Positions 45,128 through 53,677 of a stretch of 64,000 nt of DNA are shown here, in pieces. The DNA comes from Pseudomonas indica NBRC 103045 (GTDB lineage Bacteria > Pseudomonadota > Gammaproteobacteria > Pseudomonadales > Pseudomonadaceae), in the NCBI RefSeq assembly GCF_002091635.1, contig NZ_BDAC01000002.1, positions 405,981 to 469,980 of the forward strand, given 5' to 3'. The notes beneath the pieces were generated by a model. It worked only from the letters and a program-made list of their open reading frames with translations, ran no database searches and was not told the DNA's origin. The translations under genes were made by a program, and so were the position numbers. Within the stretch, counting starts at the first letter, position 1, and every line of letters begins with the position of its first letter.

Positions 45128-47287
45128 GTGACCAAGATGGAGCAGGCCATACCCGCAGGCGATCCCCGGCTGAGTCACGACGACCCGCTGCTCGATGGCC
45201 TGCTCATCCTCTGCAAACTGCTCGGCTGCTCCGCCAGCCGGGCCAGCCTCAGCGCCGGCCTGCCCTTGCCCGAGCAGCGCCTGAGTACCGACCTGCTGCC
45301 CCGCGCCGCCGCGCGCGCCGGCCTGCAGGGACGGCTGCTGCGCCGTGAACTGGGGGCCATCTCATCGCTCAACCTGCCGGTGCTGCTGCTGTTGAAGAAC
45401 GGCCGTACTGCCGTGCTGCGCCAGTGGGGGCCGAAGAACCAGGCGCTGATCCTTCCCTGCGAGGCGGAAGGCGGCCAGCAATGGGTCGATCGGGAAAAAC
45501 TGGCCGCCGAATATGCCGGCCAGGCGTTCTTCGCCCGCCCCCGGCACGAACTGGAGGAAGCCCGCACACCGCTGGTGCCGCGTGTGGAAGCCTGGTTCCG
45601 CGACACCCTCAAGCTGTCGCGCTGGCTCTACACCGACGCCCTGGTGGCCAGCCTGCTGGTCAACGTGCTCGGCCTGATGGTGCCGCTGTTCGTCATGCAG
45701 ACCTACGACCGCGTGGTGCCGAACCAGGCCACCGCCACCCTTTGGGTCCTGGCCATCGGATTGCTGATCGGCACCGGTTTCGAACTGCTGCTGCGGGTGC
45801 TGCGCGCCCATCTGCTGGACACCGCCGGGAAGAAAACCGACGTGGTGCTGTCCGCCACGCTCTTCGAGCGCATCACCGGCATGGCGATGAAGGCGCGGCC
45901 GGCGACGGTCGGCGGCTTCGCCCAGAGCATCCATGACTTCCAGGGCCTGCGCGAATTCCTCACCGCGGTCACCCTGACCAGCCTGATCGACCTGCCCTTC
46001 GCCGCGCTGATGATCGTCGTCATCGGCCTGCTCGGCGGCTGGCTGGTGATGATCCCGCTGCTGGCTTTCCCGCTCACCGCGATCTTCGCGCTGATCATCC
46101 AGGCGCGCTTGCGCGACACCGTGCAGAAGAGCCTGGCCCTGGGCTCGGAACGCCAGGCACTGCTGGTGGAAACCCTCGGCGGCCTGGAGACTCTCAAAGC
46201 CTGCGGCGCCGAGAGCGAGCGCCAGCACCGCTGGGAAAAGACCCATGGCGCCCTCACCCGCCTCGACAGCCATGCCCGCTTCCTGTCCTCGCTGGCCACC
46301 AACGGCACCCAGTTCGTCCAGCAGTTCGCCGGCATGGCGACTATCGTCGCCGGGGTCTACGCCATCATCGCCGGCAACCTCAGCGTCGGCGCACTGGTCG
46401 CCTGCTACATGCTCGGCAGCCGCGTGCTCTCCCCTCTCGGCCAGATCGCCGGGTTGATCACCCGCTACCAGCAGGCGCGGCTGACCATGAAGAGCACCGA
46501 CGCGCTGATGGCCCTGCCGCAGGAACGCCAGGCCACGCAGCGGCCGTTCGAGCGCACCCAGCTCAAGGGCGCGCTGGACGTCGCCCAGGTAACCTTCCGC
46601 TACCCCGGCCAGAGCGCCGCCGCGCTGAGTAACGTCAGCCTGCGCATCGCTCCCGGCGAACGCATCGGCATCATCGGCCGCAGCGGTTCCGGCAAGAGTA
46701 CCCTGGCGCGCCTGTTGATGGGCTTCTACGCACCGGACGAAGGCCAGATCCTCCTCGACGGCCTGGACCTGCGCCAACTCGACGTCGCCGACCTGCGCCA
46801 CCAGATCGGCTACGTGGCCCACGACCTGCCGCTGTTGGCCGGCAGCCTGCGCGACAACCTGACCCTGGGTGCCCGTTACGTCAGCGACGCGCGGATGCTG
46901 GAGGTCGCCGAACTGACCGGCGTCGACGAACTGGCCCGCCAGCATTCGCAGGGCTTCGACCGCCCGGTGGGCGAGCGTGGCCAGTTGTTGTCCGGCGGTC
47001 AGCGGCAAAAGGTGCTGCTGGCCCGCGCCCTGCTGCTCGATCCGCCGATCCTGCTGCTCGACGAGCCCACCAGCGCGCTGGACAACACCAGCGAAGACGT
47101 CCTGCGCAATCGCCTGCAGCGGCTGGCCCAGGGCAAGACGTTGCTGCTCATCACCCACCGGGCCTCGATGCTCAGCCTGGTCGAGCGGCTGGTGGTGGTG
47201 GACAACGGGCACATCGTCGCCGATGGGCCGAAGGACGCCGTGATCGAGGCCCTGCGCAAGGGCCGGGTCGGCACCGCGTCCGCCTGA
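45128..47287 (+). CDS. lapB: Type I secretion ABC transporter LapB
   Basis: The 719-residue protein has an N-terminal C39-peptidase-like domain (about 15-140), a six-helix membrane domain (about 165-440) and an ATPase domain with Walker A GRSGSGKS (about 517), signature LSGGQRQK and Walker B ILLLDEPTSALD. The C39 domain begins DDPLLDGLLILCKLLG and lacks the catalytic DCG..C arrangement, so it is a non-cleaving substrate-binding domain, as in other LapB/HlyB proteins. GTG at 45128 is chosen because GGAG is 9 bases upstream; a TTG at 45122 and an ATG at 45137 are alternatives. Confidence 0.93.
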   Translation: MTKMEQAIPAGDPRLSHDDPLLDGLLILCKLLGCSASRASLSAGLPLPEQRLSTDLLPRAAARAGLQGRLLRRELGAISSLNLPVLLLLKNGRTAVLRQWGPKNQALILPCEAEGGQQWVDREKLAAEYAGQAFFARPRHELEEARTPLVPRVEAWFRDTLKLSRWLYTDALVASLLVNVLGLMVPLFVMQTYDRVVPNQATATLWVLAIGLLIGTGFELLLRVLRAHLLDTAGKKTDVVLSATLFERITGMAMKARPATVGGFAQSIHDFQGLREFLTAVTLTSLIDLPFAALMIVVIGLLGGWLVMIPLLAFPLTAIFALIIQARLRDTVQKSLALGSERQALLVETLGGLETLKACGAESERQHRWEKTHGALTRLDSHARFLSSLATNGTQFVQQFAGMATIVAGVYAIIAGNLSVGALVACYMLGSRVLSPLGQIAGLITRYQQARLTMKSTDALMALPQERQATQRPFERTQLKGALDVAQVTFRYPGQSAAALSNVSLRIAPGERIGIIGRSGSGKSTLARLLMGFYAPDEGQILLDGLDLRQLDVADLRHQIGYVAHDLPLLAGSLRDNLTLGARYVSDARMLEVAELTGVDELARQHSQGFDRPVGERGQLLSGGQRQKVLLARALLLDPPILLLDEPTSALDNTSEDVLRNRLQRLAQGKTLLLITHRASMLSLVERLVVVDNGHIVADGPKDAVIEALRKGRVGTASA

Positions 47288-47320
47288 ACAGCCAGGTCCA
47301 TCCCCGGAAGGGTGGCCTGA

Positions 47321-47491
47321 GAACCTGTTTACGATCTCGCGAGCTAGAGCCATGCAAGGCAAAAACCGACGAGGACGCGATTGGAGTCGCATTCGACTTT
47401 ACGAACTGTAAATGAGCAGTGCGACCGGGCTGGCGATCCAGTTGGTTTTTAACGCAGCAGGGCCGACGCGCAGCAGATCGTAAACAGGTTC
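47321..47491. mobile_element. MITE with 17-bp perfect terminal inverted repeats between lapB and lapC
   Basis: GAACCTGTTTACGATCT at 47321-47337 is repeated exactly in inverse at 47475-47491, and TGA lies directly outside both ends as a possible 3-bp target duplication. The 171-base element has no transposase frame, so it is a non-autonomous miniature element. Duplications of the TNA type with short terminal repeats are typical of IS5-family (IS1031-like) transposons, which may have moved it in trans; that link is inference. It sits inside the lapEBC operon. Confidence 0.8.
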
Positions 47492-47583
47492 TGATATACC
47501 GGAAGCCGGAGAAGTACGGGTTGCGCCCCGCCCCGGCACGAAAGGACAAGCGGCGCGACCCGATCTGTGCTCGGAGTACCAGC

Positions 47584-48942
47584 ATGGCGTTGTCACAAAT
47601 GATCTTCGGCTACTTCACCGGCCTGGGCCGGCAGCGCCCGGACCTGGAATTCATGCCCGAGGTCCAGGGCGCGGTCCTGGAGGATTCCCCCTGGCTGACC
47701 CGCGTCACGGTGTGGAGCGTGGCGATATTCCTGATCGTCGCCCTGCTCTGGGCCCGCTTCGCCGTGCTCGAGGAAGTCACCACCGGCGAAGGCAAGGCGA
47801 TTCCCTCCAGCAAGGTGCAGACGGTGCAGAACCTGGAAGGCGGCATCGTCGCCGAAATCTTCGTCCGCGAAGGCCAGGTGGTGGACAAGGGCGACACCCT
47901 GCTGCGCCTGGACGACACCCGTTTCCTCTCCAACAAGGGCGAGACCGAGGCCGACCGCCTGGCGCTGGTCGCGCGCATCGAACGCCTCAGCGCCGAGGCC
48001 GAAGGTCGGCCTATGGCGGTGCCGGAGGAAGTGCGGCGCAACGCCCCGCAACTGGCCGAGGACGAGCAGGCCCTGTACCGTTCGCGTCAGCAGCGGCTGC
48101 AAAGCGAGCAGCGCACGCTCCAGGAGCAACTGCGGCAGAAGGAGCAGGAACTCGCCGAATTCCGCGCCAAGGCCCAGCAGTACCGCTCCAGCCTGGGGCT
48201 GATCCAGCAGGAACTGAACATGTCGCAACCCCTGGTGGGCACCGGCGCCATCTCCGAGGTGGAAGTGTTACGCCTGCGCCGCAGCGCGGTGGAGATGCGC
48301 GGCTCGCTGGACGCCACCACCCTGGCGATTCCCCGTGCCGAAGCGGCGGTCGGCGAGATCAAGAGCAAGATCGAGGAATCCGTGCTGGCCTTCCGTTCCG
48401 ACGCCTTCAAGGAACTCAACGAAGTCCGCACCGAACTGCAGAAGATTACCGCCACCGGCCTGGCAATCCAGGACCGGGTCAGCCGCACCACCGTGGTCTC
48501 GCCGGTGCACGGCGTGATCAAGCAGCTCAAGGTCAACACCATCGGCGGCGTGGTCCAGCCGGGCAGCGACCTGCTGGAAATCGTGCCGCTGGAAGACAGC
48601 CTGCTGATCGAGGCCAAGGTCCGCCCGCAGGACGTGGCCTTCCTCCATCCGGGGCAGAAGGCGATGGTCAAGTTCAGCGCCTACGACTACACCATCTACG
48701 GCGGGCTCAAGGCCGATCTCGAACTGATCAGCGCCGACACCATCACCGACGAGGAAGGCAAGAGCTTCTACCTGATCCAGGTGCGCACCGAGAAAAGCCA
48801 CCTCGGCAGCGACGAACATCCGCTGCTGATCATTCCCGGCATGATCGCCACGGTGGACATCATCACCGGCGAAAAGAGCGTGCTGGACTACCTGCTCAAG
48901 CCGGTGCTGAAGGCCCGCGCCGAAGCGCTGAGGGAACGCTAG
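47584..48942 (+). CDS. lapC: Type I secretion membrane-fusion protein LapC
   Basis: The 452-residue HlyD-family protein has a cytoplasmic N-terminus, one membrane helix (about 42-62), a lipoyl-like half-motif (VQTVQNLEGGIVAEIFVREGQVVDKGDTLLRLD), a long coiled coil (about 120-310) and a C-terminal beta domain (VSPVHGVIKQLKVNTIGGVVQPGSDLLEIVP). It joins the LapB transporter to the LapE channel. The start MALSQMIFGYF is the family start. The gap to lapB is unusually long (296 bases) because of the inserted MITE. Confidence 0.93.
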   Translation: MALSQMIFGYFTGLGRQRPDLEFMPEVQGAVLEDSPWLTRVTVWSVAIFLIVALLWARFAVLEEVTTGEGKAIPSSKVQTVQNLEGGIVAEIFVREGQVVDKGDTLLRLDDTRFLSNKGETEADRLALVARIERLSAEAEGRPMAVPEEVRRNAPQLAEDEQALYRSRQQRLQSEQRTLQEQLRQKEQELAEFRAKAQQYRSSLGLIQQELNMSQPLVGTGAISEVEVLRLRRSAVEMRGSLDATTLAIPRAEAAVGEIKSKIEESVLAFRSDAFKELNEVRTELQKITATGLAIQDRVSRTTVVSPVHGVIKQLKVNTIGGVVQPGSDLLEIVPLEDSLLIEAKVRPQDVAFLHPGQKAMVKFSAYDYTIYGGLKADLELISADTITDEEGKSFYLIQVRTEKSHLGSDEHPLLIIPGMIATVDIITGEKSVLDYLLKPVLKARAEALRER

Positions 48943-48996
48943 GGCGGCCCCTGGACTTTTCCGGCACAATCGGGGCGGTCCCGGAGAAGCCGTCCC

Positions 48997-49914
48997 ATGC
49001 TGATCGACGAAGAACTGACCCTGAAGAAGCTGGAGATCTTTCTCGCCTTCATGCGCAGCGGCAACCTCGCCCGCGCCGCGGCGGAACTGAACACCAGCCA
49101 CGTCAGCGTCCACCGCGCCATCCATTCCCTGGAAAACGCCCTGCGCTGCCCGCTGTTCAAGCACGAGGGGCGCACCCTCACGCCGCTGGAAAGCGCCTAT
49201 GTGCTGGAAGAGCGCGCCCAGAATCTGATCCAGGAAATGGTCGAGACGGTACGCCTCACCCGCGAGGCGGCCGGCTTCTCCGCCGAACGCTTCAAGCTGG
49301 GCGCGCTTTATTCGTTGACGGTAAAGACAGTGCCGCAACTGATCATGGGGCTGAAGCTGCGGCGCAGCGAGCTGAACATCGACCTGATCCTCGGCTCCAA
49401 CGTCGATCTGTTCTACAAGCTGAAAAACATGGAGCTGGACGCCATCCTGGTCTCGCTCAACGAGAGCGTCAGCGACCCGGACTGCGCCCAGTTGCCGCTG
49501 TTCTCCGACGACATCTTCCTCGCCTGCCCCGCCGACTCGCCGTTCGCCGAGCAGGCGGACGTGGACCTGGGCGACCTGCGCGAGGCGACCTTCATCACCC
49601 TCACCCCCGGCTTCGCCACCTACCAGGATGGCGTGCGGGTATTCCAGCAGGCAGGGTTCGAGCCCAAGGTGGCGATGCAGGTGAACGACATCTTCACCCT
49701 GCTCAGCATGGTCAGCTCGGGCGTGGGCTACGCCCTGCTGCCGGGACGCATCGCCGCGGTGTACGAAAGCCGGGTACGGTTGGTGCCGCTACAGGCGCGC
49801 TACCAGTTGCAGCAGCACATCGGCGTGGTGTTCCTCAAAGCCAAGGAGCGCGACCCGAACCTCCTTGCCCTCCTCGCCGAATGCCGCATGTACAGCCTGA
49901 AACACCCGGCCTGA
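48997..49914 (+). CDS. mdcR: LysR-family malonate utilization regulator MdcR
   Basis: The 305-residue protein has an N-terminal LysR helix-turn-helix (LTLKKLEIFLAFMRSGNLARAAAELNTSHVSVHRAIHSLENALRCPLFKHEGRTLTPL) and a periplasmic-binding-like effector domain (about 95-300). The wording of the DNA-binding part matches the malonate regulators of Pseudomonas mdc clusters. It is convergent with madM at the end of the mdc operon, as PA0217 is in P. aeruginosa as I recall. It probably activates mdcA in response to malonate through a T-N11-A site at 57421. Confidence 0.85.
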   Translation: MLIDEELTLKKLEIFLAFMRSGNLARAAAELNTSHVSVHRAIHSLENALRCPLFKHEGRTLTPLESAYVLEERAQNLIQEMVETVRLTREAAGFSAERFKLGALYSLTVKTVPQLIMGLKLRRSELNIDLILGSNVDLFYKLKNMELDAILVSLNESVSDPDCAQLPLFSDDIFLACPADSPFAEQADVDLGDLREATFITLTPGFATYQDGVRVFQQAGFEPKVAMQVNDIFTLLSMVSSGVGYALLPGRIAAVYESRVRLVPLQARYQLQQHIGVVFLKAKERDPNLLALLAECRMYSLKHPA

Positions 49915-49944
49915 CGCCATACTTCAGGTCATGCACATTCGCTC

Positions 49945-49971
49945 CCCTCTCCCGTTTTACGGGGGAGAGGG
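49945..49971. terminator. Hairpin between convergent mdcR and madM
   Basis: CCCTCTCCC and GGGAGAGGG form a 9-bp stem. No T-run follows on the plus strand, but its place between converging genes suits termination. Confidence 0.45.
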
Positions 49972-49996
49972 TCGAAACTGCCGCCCCTCTCCGCAA

Positions 49997-50023
49997 CCCG
50001 GATAAGCCCCAGCGCAATCCGGG
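49997..50023. repeat. CCCGGAT/ATCCGGG extragenic hairpin
   Basis: A 7-bp inverted repeat of the same sequence as at 35654-35672, here with a longer loop. It is a repeated extragenic palindrome. Confidence 0.5.
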
Positions 50024-50052
50024 ACAGGACCACGCTGGATCATCGCCCGGAC

Positions 50053-50826
50053 TCAGCCCATCAACCCCCGCATCACAAAAAACAACAACGACGGCCCGAG
50101 CAAACACCCCAAGGCTGTGTAGAAGGCAGCAGTCAAACAGCCATACGGCACCAGCTTCGGATCGGTGGCGGCGAGCCCGCCGGCGACGCCGCTGGAGGTG
50201 CCCATCAACCCGCCGAAGATCACCGCCGAGCGCGGGTTGTTCAGGCCGACCAGCGGCGCGACGAAGGGTGTCGCCACCATCACCAGGATCGCCTTCACCA
50301 GGCCGGCGGCGATGGACAGCGCCATCACCTCGGAGCTGGCGCCGATCGCCGCGCCGGTCACCGGGCCGACGATGTAGGTCACCGCCCCCGCGCCGATGGT
50401 GGTCAGGCTCACCGCGTCGGTGTAGCCGAACGCCAGCGCCACCGCCACCCCGGCGATGAATGAGATGAAGATGCCGAAGAACAGCGACACCACCCCGGAC
50501 ACCCCGGCGCGTTTCAGTTCGTCGATGTTCACCCCGAACGCCGTGGCGACGATGGCGAAGTCGCGCAGCATGGCGCCGCCGAGCAGGCCGATGCCGGACA
50601 GCAGCGAGATGTCCACCAGCCCCTTCTGCCCGCCCGTCACCACACCGCCGACGTAGGACAGCACCAACCCGAGGAAGATGGCGATGGCCGAGCCGTGCAG
50701 GCGGCCGTGGGTCACCTTGTCGGAGAGCCAGTAGGAGAACCACATGGTGACGCCGATGACGGCGAAACCACTGATCAGGCCGTAGCCGGTGATCACTTTC
50801 AGCATGGATTCGTACATGGCGGTCAC
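50053..50826 (-). CDS. madM: Malonate transporter subunit MadM
   Basis: The 257-residue inner-membrane protein has about eight hydrophobic helices and the MadM wording (MLKVITGYGLISGFAVIGVTMWFSYWLSDKVTHGRLHGSAIAIFLGL; GGLMGTSSGVAGGLAATDPKLVPYG). With MadL it takes up malonate with sodium or protons. Its start overlaps the madL stop by 4 bases. It is the last gene of the mdc-mad operon. Confidence 0.94.
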   Translation of the reverse strand: MTAMYESMLKVITGYGLISGFAVIGVTMWFSYWLSDKVTHGRLHGSAIAIFLGLVLSYVGGVVTGGQKGLVDISLLSGIGLLGGAMLRDFAIVATAFGVNIDELKRAGVSGVVSLFFGIFISFIAGVAVALAFGYTDAVSLTTIGAGAVTYIVGPVTGAAIGASSEVMALSIAAGLVKAILVMVATPFVAPLVGLNNPRSAVIFGGLMGTSSGVAGGLAATDPKLVPYGCLTAAFYTALGCLLGPSLLFFVMRGLMG

Positions 50827-51227
50827 CGTTGCGCGCTGGTCAGGGGTTTATCGGAGGTGGCCGCCACCGACTTCTTTTGCCCGAAGCGGTCGAGCACCGG
50901 CAGCATGACGAAGCTGAGCACCACCGCGGCAACGCCGGCGAGGATCGCCATGGGCCCGCCACTGAGCGCACCCAGCACGTTCTGCTGGGCGGCCATGGCG
51001 ACCACGATGGGAATGTAGACCGCGCTCCAGAACTCCACGCCCTGGTTGGACTTGGCGTTCATCAGGCCGCGTTTGTGCAGGTAGCTGCCGATGAAGATCA
51101 GCAGGAGCATGGCGATACCGACACCGCCGACGTTGGCGGGTACGCCGAGCAGCTTGCCCAGCAACTCGCCGATGAGCAGGCCCGCGAGAGTGCAGAGGGC
51201 CAGGAAAGCGACACCGTAGATGATCAT
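50823..51227 (-). CDS. madL: Malonate transporter subunit MadL
   Basis: The 134-residue protein has four hydrophobic helices and begins MIIYGVAFLALCTLAGLLIGELLG; the KRGLMNAKSNQGVEFWSAVYIPIVVAMAAQQNV segment is typical of MadL. It pairs with MadM, with which it is translationally coupled. It lies 60 bases after mdcH; a GGAGG site is somewhat far (about 9-13 bases) from the ATG. Confidence 0.94.
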   Translation of the reverse strand: MIIYGVAFLALCTLAGLLIGELLGKLLGVPANVGGVGIAMLLLIFIGSYLHKRGLMNAKSNQGVEFWSAVYIPIVVAMAAQQNVLGALSGGPMAILAGVAAVVLSFVMLPVLDRFGQKKSVAATSDKPLTSAQR

Positions 51228-51287
51228 TATTGTTGTCCTCCGGTTGGATCGAAGTGGGTTGTTCTTGTCCTTCGAAAAGCACGCGGG

Positions 51288-52223
51288 CTATGGCTCCTGG
51301 CTTACCTCCCGACGCAGCAAGGCGTCCAGCGAATCCGGACGGGTGCCCTGGAAGGCGATGATCCGGCAGGGTTCGAATACGCGCTGGGCCAGGCCGGACA
51401 ACACGGTGCCGGGCGGCAGCTCGAGGTGCAGCCGCACGCCGCGTTCGCGGGCCGAGTGCAGGGTGGCGTGCCAGTCGACGACGCGGCAGAGGTTGTAGGC
51501 CAGGTCGTCGCGCAGCTTGTCCGGATCGACCAGCAAGCGGGCGCTGCTGCCGCTCAGGTAGCGGTATTGCGGGCGGCGCAGGCGGACCGCTGCGAAGGCC
51601 TCGGCCAGCCGTTCCGCCGGCCCCGCCAGCAGCTCGCAATGGGACGGCACGCTCACCGCCAGACGCTTGGCCGCGCCGGCGCCAGCATCGCGGGCCCGCC
51701 CCGCCACCGCGTCCATGGCCGCTTCGCTGCCGGCGATCACCACCTGGTTATCCGCGTTGATATTGGCCAGGTAGACCGGCGAGCCGCTGCCGCGAACCTC
51801 GCCCACCAGCCGCTCCACGGTCGGAAGGTCGAGGCCGTTGATCGCGGTCATGCCGTAGCCAGCCGGGTAAGCCTCCTGCATCAACCGGCCGCGCAGCGAC
51901 ACCAGGCGCACGGCATCGGCGAAGTCCAGTGCCCCGGCAGTCACTGCCGCCGCGTAGGCCCCGATGGACAAGCCGCCTACATAGTCCGGCGCCAAGCCGC
52001 GCGCCATCAGCAAACGTGCTGCAGCCACCCCGGCGAGCAGCAGGCAGAGCTGCACGGCACGGGTATCCTGCAACGCCTCGGCGCTGTCGAGCCGCAACGG
52101 GTCCTCGCCCAGCGCATCGCCCGCTTCGTCCAGGCAATCGCGCAGCGGCGGCAGGTCCAGCAGCGTGTGTAACATGCCGGCCCGTTGCGCACCCTGCCCC
52201 GGAAAGCTCCAGAGCGTGCTCAT
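51288..52223 (-). CDS. mdcH: Malonyl-CoA:ACP transacylase MdcH
   Basis: MdcH loads malonyl from malonyl-CoA on to the acetyl/malonyl carrier MdcC to prime the decarboxylase. The 311-residue protein has the FabD-like fold: FPGQGAQ at the start, nucleophile Ser86 in GLSIGAY and the catalytic His in VPSHCELLAGP (about 200). Its ATG overlaps the mdcG stop by 4 bases; the longer open frame upstream lies in mdcG and is not used. Confidence 0.93.
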   Translation of the reverse strand: MSTLWSFPGQGAQRAGMLHTLLDLPPLRDCLDEAGDALGEDPLRLDSAEALQDTRAVQLCLLLAGVAAARLLMARGLAPDYVGGLSIGAYAAAVTAGALDFADAVRLVSLRGRLMQEAYPAGYGMTAINGLDLPTVERLVGEVRGSGSPVYLANINADNQVVIAGSEAAMDAVAGRARDAGAGAAKRLAVSVPSHCELLAGPAERLAEAFAAVRLRRPQYRYLSGSSARLLVDPDKLRDDLAYNLCRVVDWHATLHSARERGVRLHLELPPGTVLSGLAQRVFEPCRIIAFQGTRPDSLDALLRREVSQEP

Positions 52224-52858
52224 TGCGCCAGCCTCCAGGGATCGGCAACCAGCGCCGGCCCCTCGCGTCCCTTGAGCAGGACCCTGGCCGCGCCGCTCGC
52301 CCATTCGCGCAGGGCGACGCCGCCGTTCGGCGTTTCCAGTTGGACATCCACCGCGCAAGGCATGTCCTCCAGCAGCATCAGCAGTTGCCGCGCCTGCTCG
52401 CGGCCGAGCGGGGCCGGGGTGCGCAGGAGAAGGTCCAGGTCGCTGGTCGGATGCAGCGCCGGCAGACCGCTGGCCAACTCGAAGCCGGCGCTCCCGGTCG
52501 GCCCCCAGCACAGCCCGCAACCGTCCAGCCGCGCCTGCAACAGCCCGAGGGCGCGCAGCACCGGCCACTGCGACTGGGCATGGCGCCGCCAGCGACGCGC
52601 CCGGGCCAGGGCTTCCGGGCTGACCTTGCGGGTCAGCCGGTCGAGGCGCAGCCAGGTGGCGTAGCGCTGCTCGCGGCCGCGACCGCGTACCCCCACCGGC
52701 AACCAGCCGGGCTCGGCCGGCGCACGACGGATCACCACCGGCGGCCGCTCGCCCAGGGCCTCGCTCACCCAGGCCGGAGCATCCGTCGGCAACTGGTTGG
52801 GCGTCAGGCCCCAGATCAGGTCATGGGGACGCAGCATGGCGCGGTCGATGATGGCCAT
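52220..52858 (-). CDS. mdcG: Phosphoribosyl-dephospho-CoA transferase MdcG
   Basis: MdcG attaches the prosthetic group 2'-(5''-phosphoribosyl)-3'-dephospho-CoA to MdcC. The 212-residue protein has the nucleotidyltransferase motif TSDLDLLLRTP with two Asp that bind metal (about 140) and the family start MLRPHDLIWG. It is coupled to mdcH downstream and is 12 bases after mdcE. Confidence 0.92.
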   Translation of the reverse strand: MAIIDRAMLRPHDLIWGLTPNQLPTDAPAWVSEALGERPPVVIRRAPAEPGWLPVGVRGRGREQRYATWLRLDRLTRKVSPEALARARRWRRHAQSQWPVLRALGLLQARLDGCGLCWGPTGSAGFELASGLPALHPTSDLDLLLRTPAPLGREQARQLLMLLEDMPCAVDVQLETPNGGVALREWASGAARVLLKGREGPALVADPWRLAQ

Positions 52859-52870
52859 GGCCGCCCGCCT

Positions 52871-53677
52871 CTACCACTGCTCGCGCAGGCGCGCCCGCAC
52901 GTCTCGCGACGCCGCGCGGTTGGCCGCACCGAGGCGACCGCCGAGGTCGCGCGGGCCACGTTCGATATCGTCCACCGCCAGCTTCAGGCAGGCCCGCACC
53001 CGCGCCAGATCGTCCGCGTCCGGCTGCTCGACGCTGCGCACCGACAGCGTCTCCCAGAGCAGGCCGAGGGACGCATAGCTGTCGAGGTCGTAGGCCATCG
53101 GCGGCACCTTGGCCGCCAGCGCTTCCAACTCCTCGACACTGCGCAGCGTGACCCGCGCCGCCGACGCCTTGCCCATGGCGTGCACCATCACCCCTGGATC
53201 GCGCAGGGCGATCAGCCGCTGCGCCTGGTAGCCATGGGCGAGGAACGCACCGGACATCGCCTTGCCCACCAGCAACGCCACCAACGGATGGCCGGCCAGC
53301 CGTGCACGGGCATAGCTGTCCACCGCACCGGCCAGGGCCTGGTGGATGCCCAACGCCTCCTCGCGACGGCCATAGGCCTGGCTGGGCACGTCGACGATGG
53401 CGACCAGCACGCGCTTGTCGGAGTGGCCGGCATCGGCCTGGATCGCGGTGTCCACCGCCTGGGCCAATCCCCAGCCCTCCAACAGCCCGACCTCGCCATC
53501 GGCGGCCCGGGGGAACCGATTGTCGGGGTCGGCGACCACCGCCAGGAAGCGCGCACGACGGCCTTCCAGTTCGGCATCGGCGACCCGCAGGGAGGCTGGC
53601 AAACCGTTAACGGGAGCGGCGCCCGCCGTCAGGGCCTCGAACCAGGCCAGGCCGCGTCGGGAAAAAGTGGCAGTCAT
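52871..53677 (-). CDS. mdcE: Malonate decarboxylase gamma subunit MdcE
   Basis: The 268-residue protein is a crotonase/carboxyltransferase-like subunit (VLVAIVDVPSQAYGRREEALGIHQALAGAVDSYARARLAGHPLVALLVGKAMSGAFLAHGYQA). With MdcD it decarboxylates malonyl-S-ACP to acetyl-S-ACP. Its ATG overlaps the mdcD stop (ATGA), ensuring equal production of the two subunits. Confidence 0.94.
   Translation of the reverse strand: MTATFSRRGLAWFEALTAGAAPVNGLPASLRVADAELEGRRARFLAVVADPDNRFPRAADGEVGLLEGWGLAQAVDTAIQADAGHSDKRVLVAIVDVPSQAYGRREEALGIHQALAGAVDSYARARLAGHPLVALLVGKAMSGAFLAHGYQAQRLIALRDPGVMVHAMGKASAARVTLRSVEELEALAAKVPPMAYDLDSYASLGLLWETLSVRSVEQPDADDLARVRACLKLAVDDIERGPRDLGGRLGAANRAASRDVRARLREQW

Noticed and set aside
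43760..47392. Long minus-strand frames opposite lapE and lapB
   Set aside because: They are shadows of well-supported genes.
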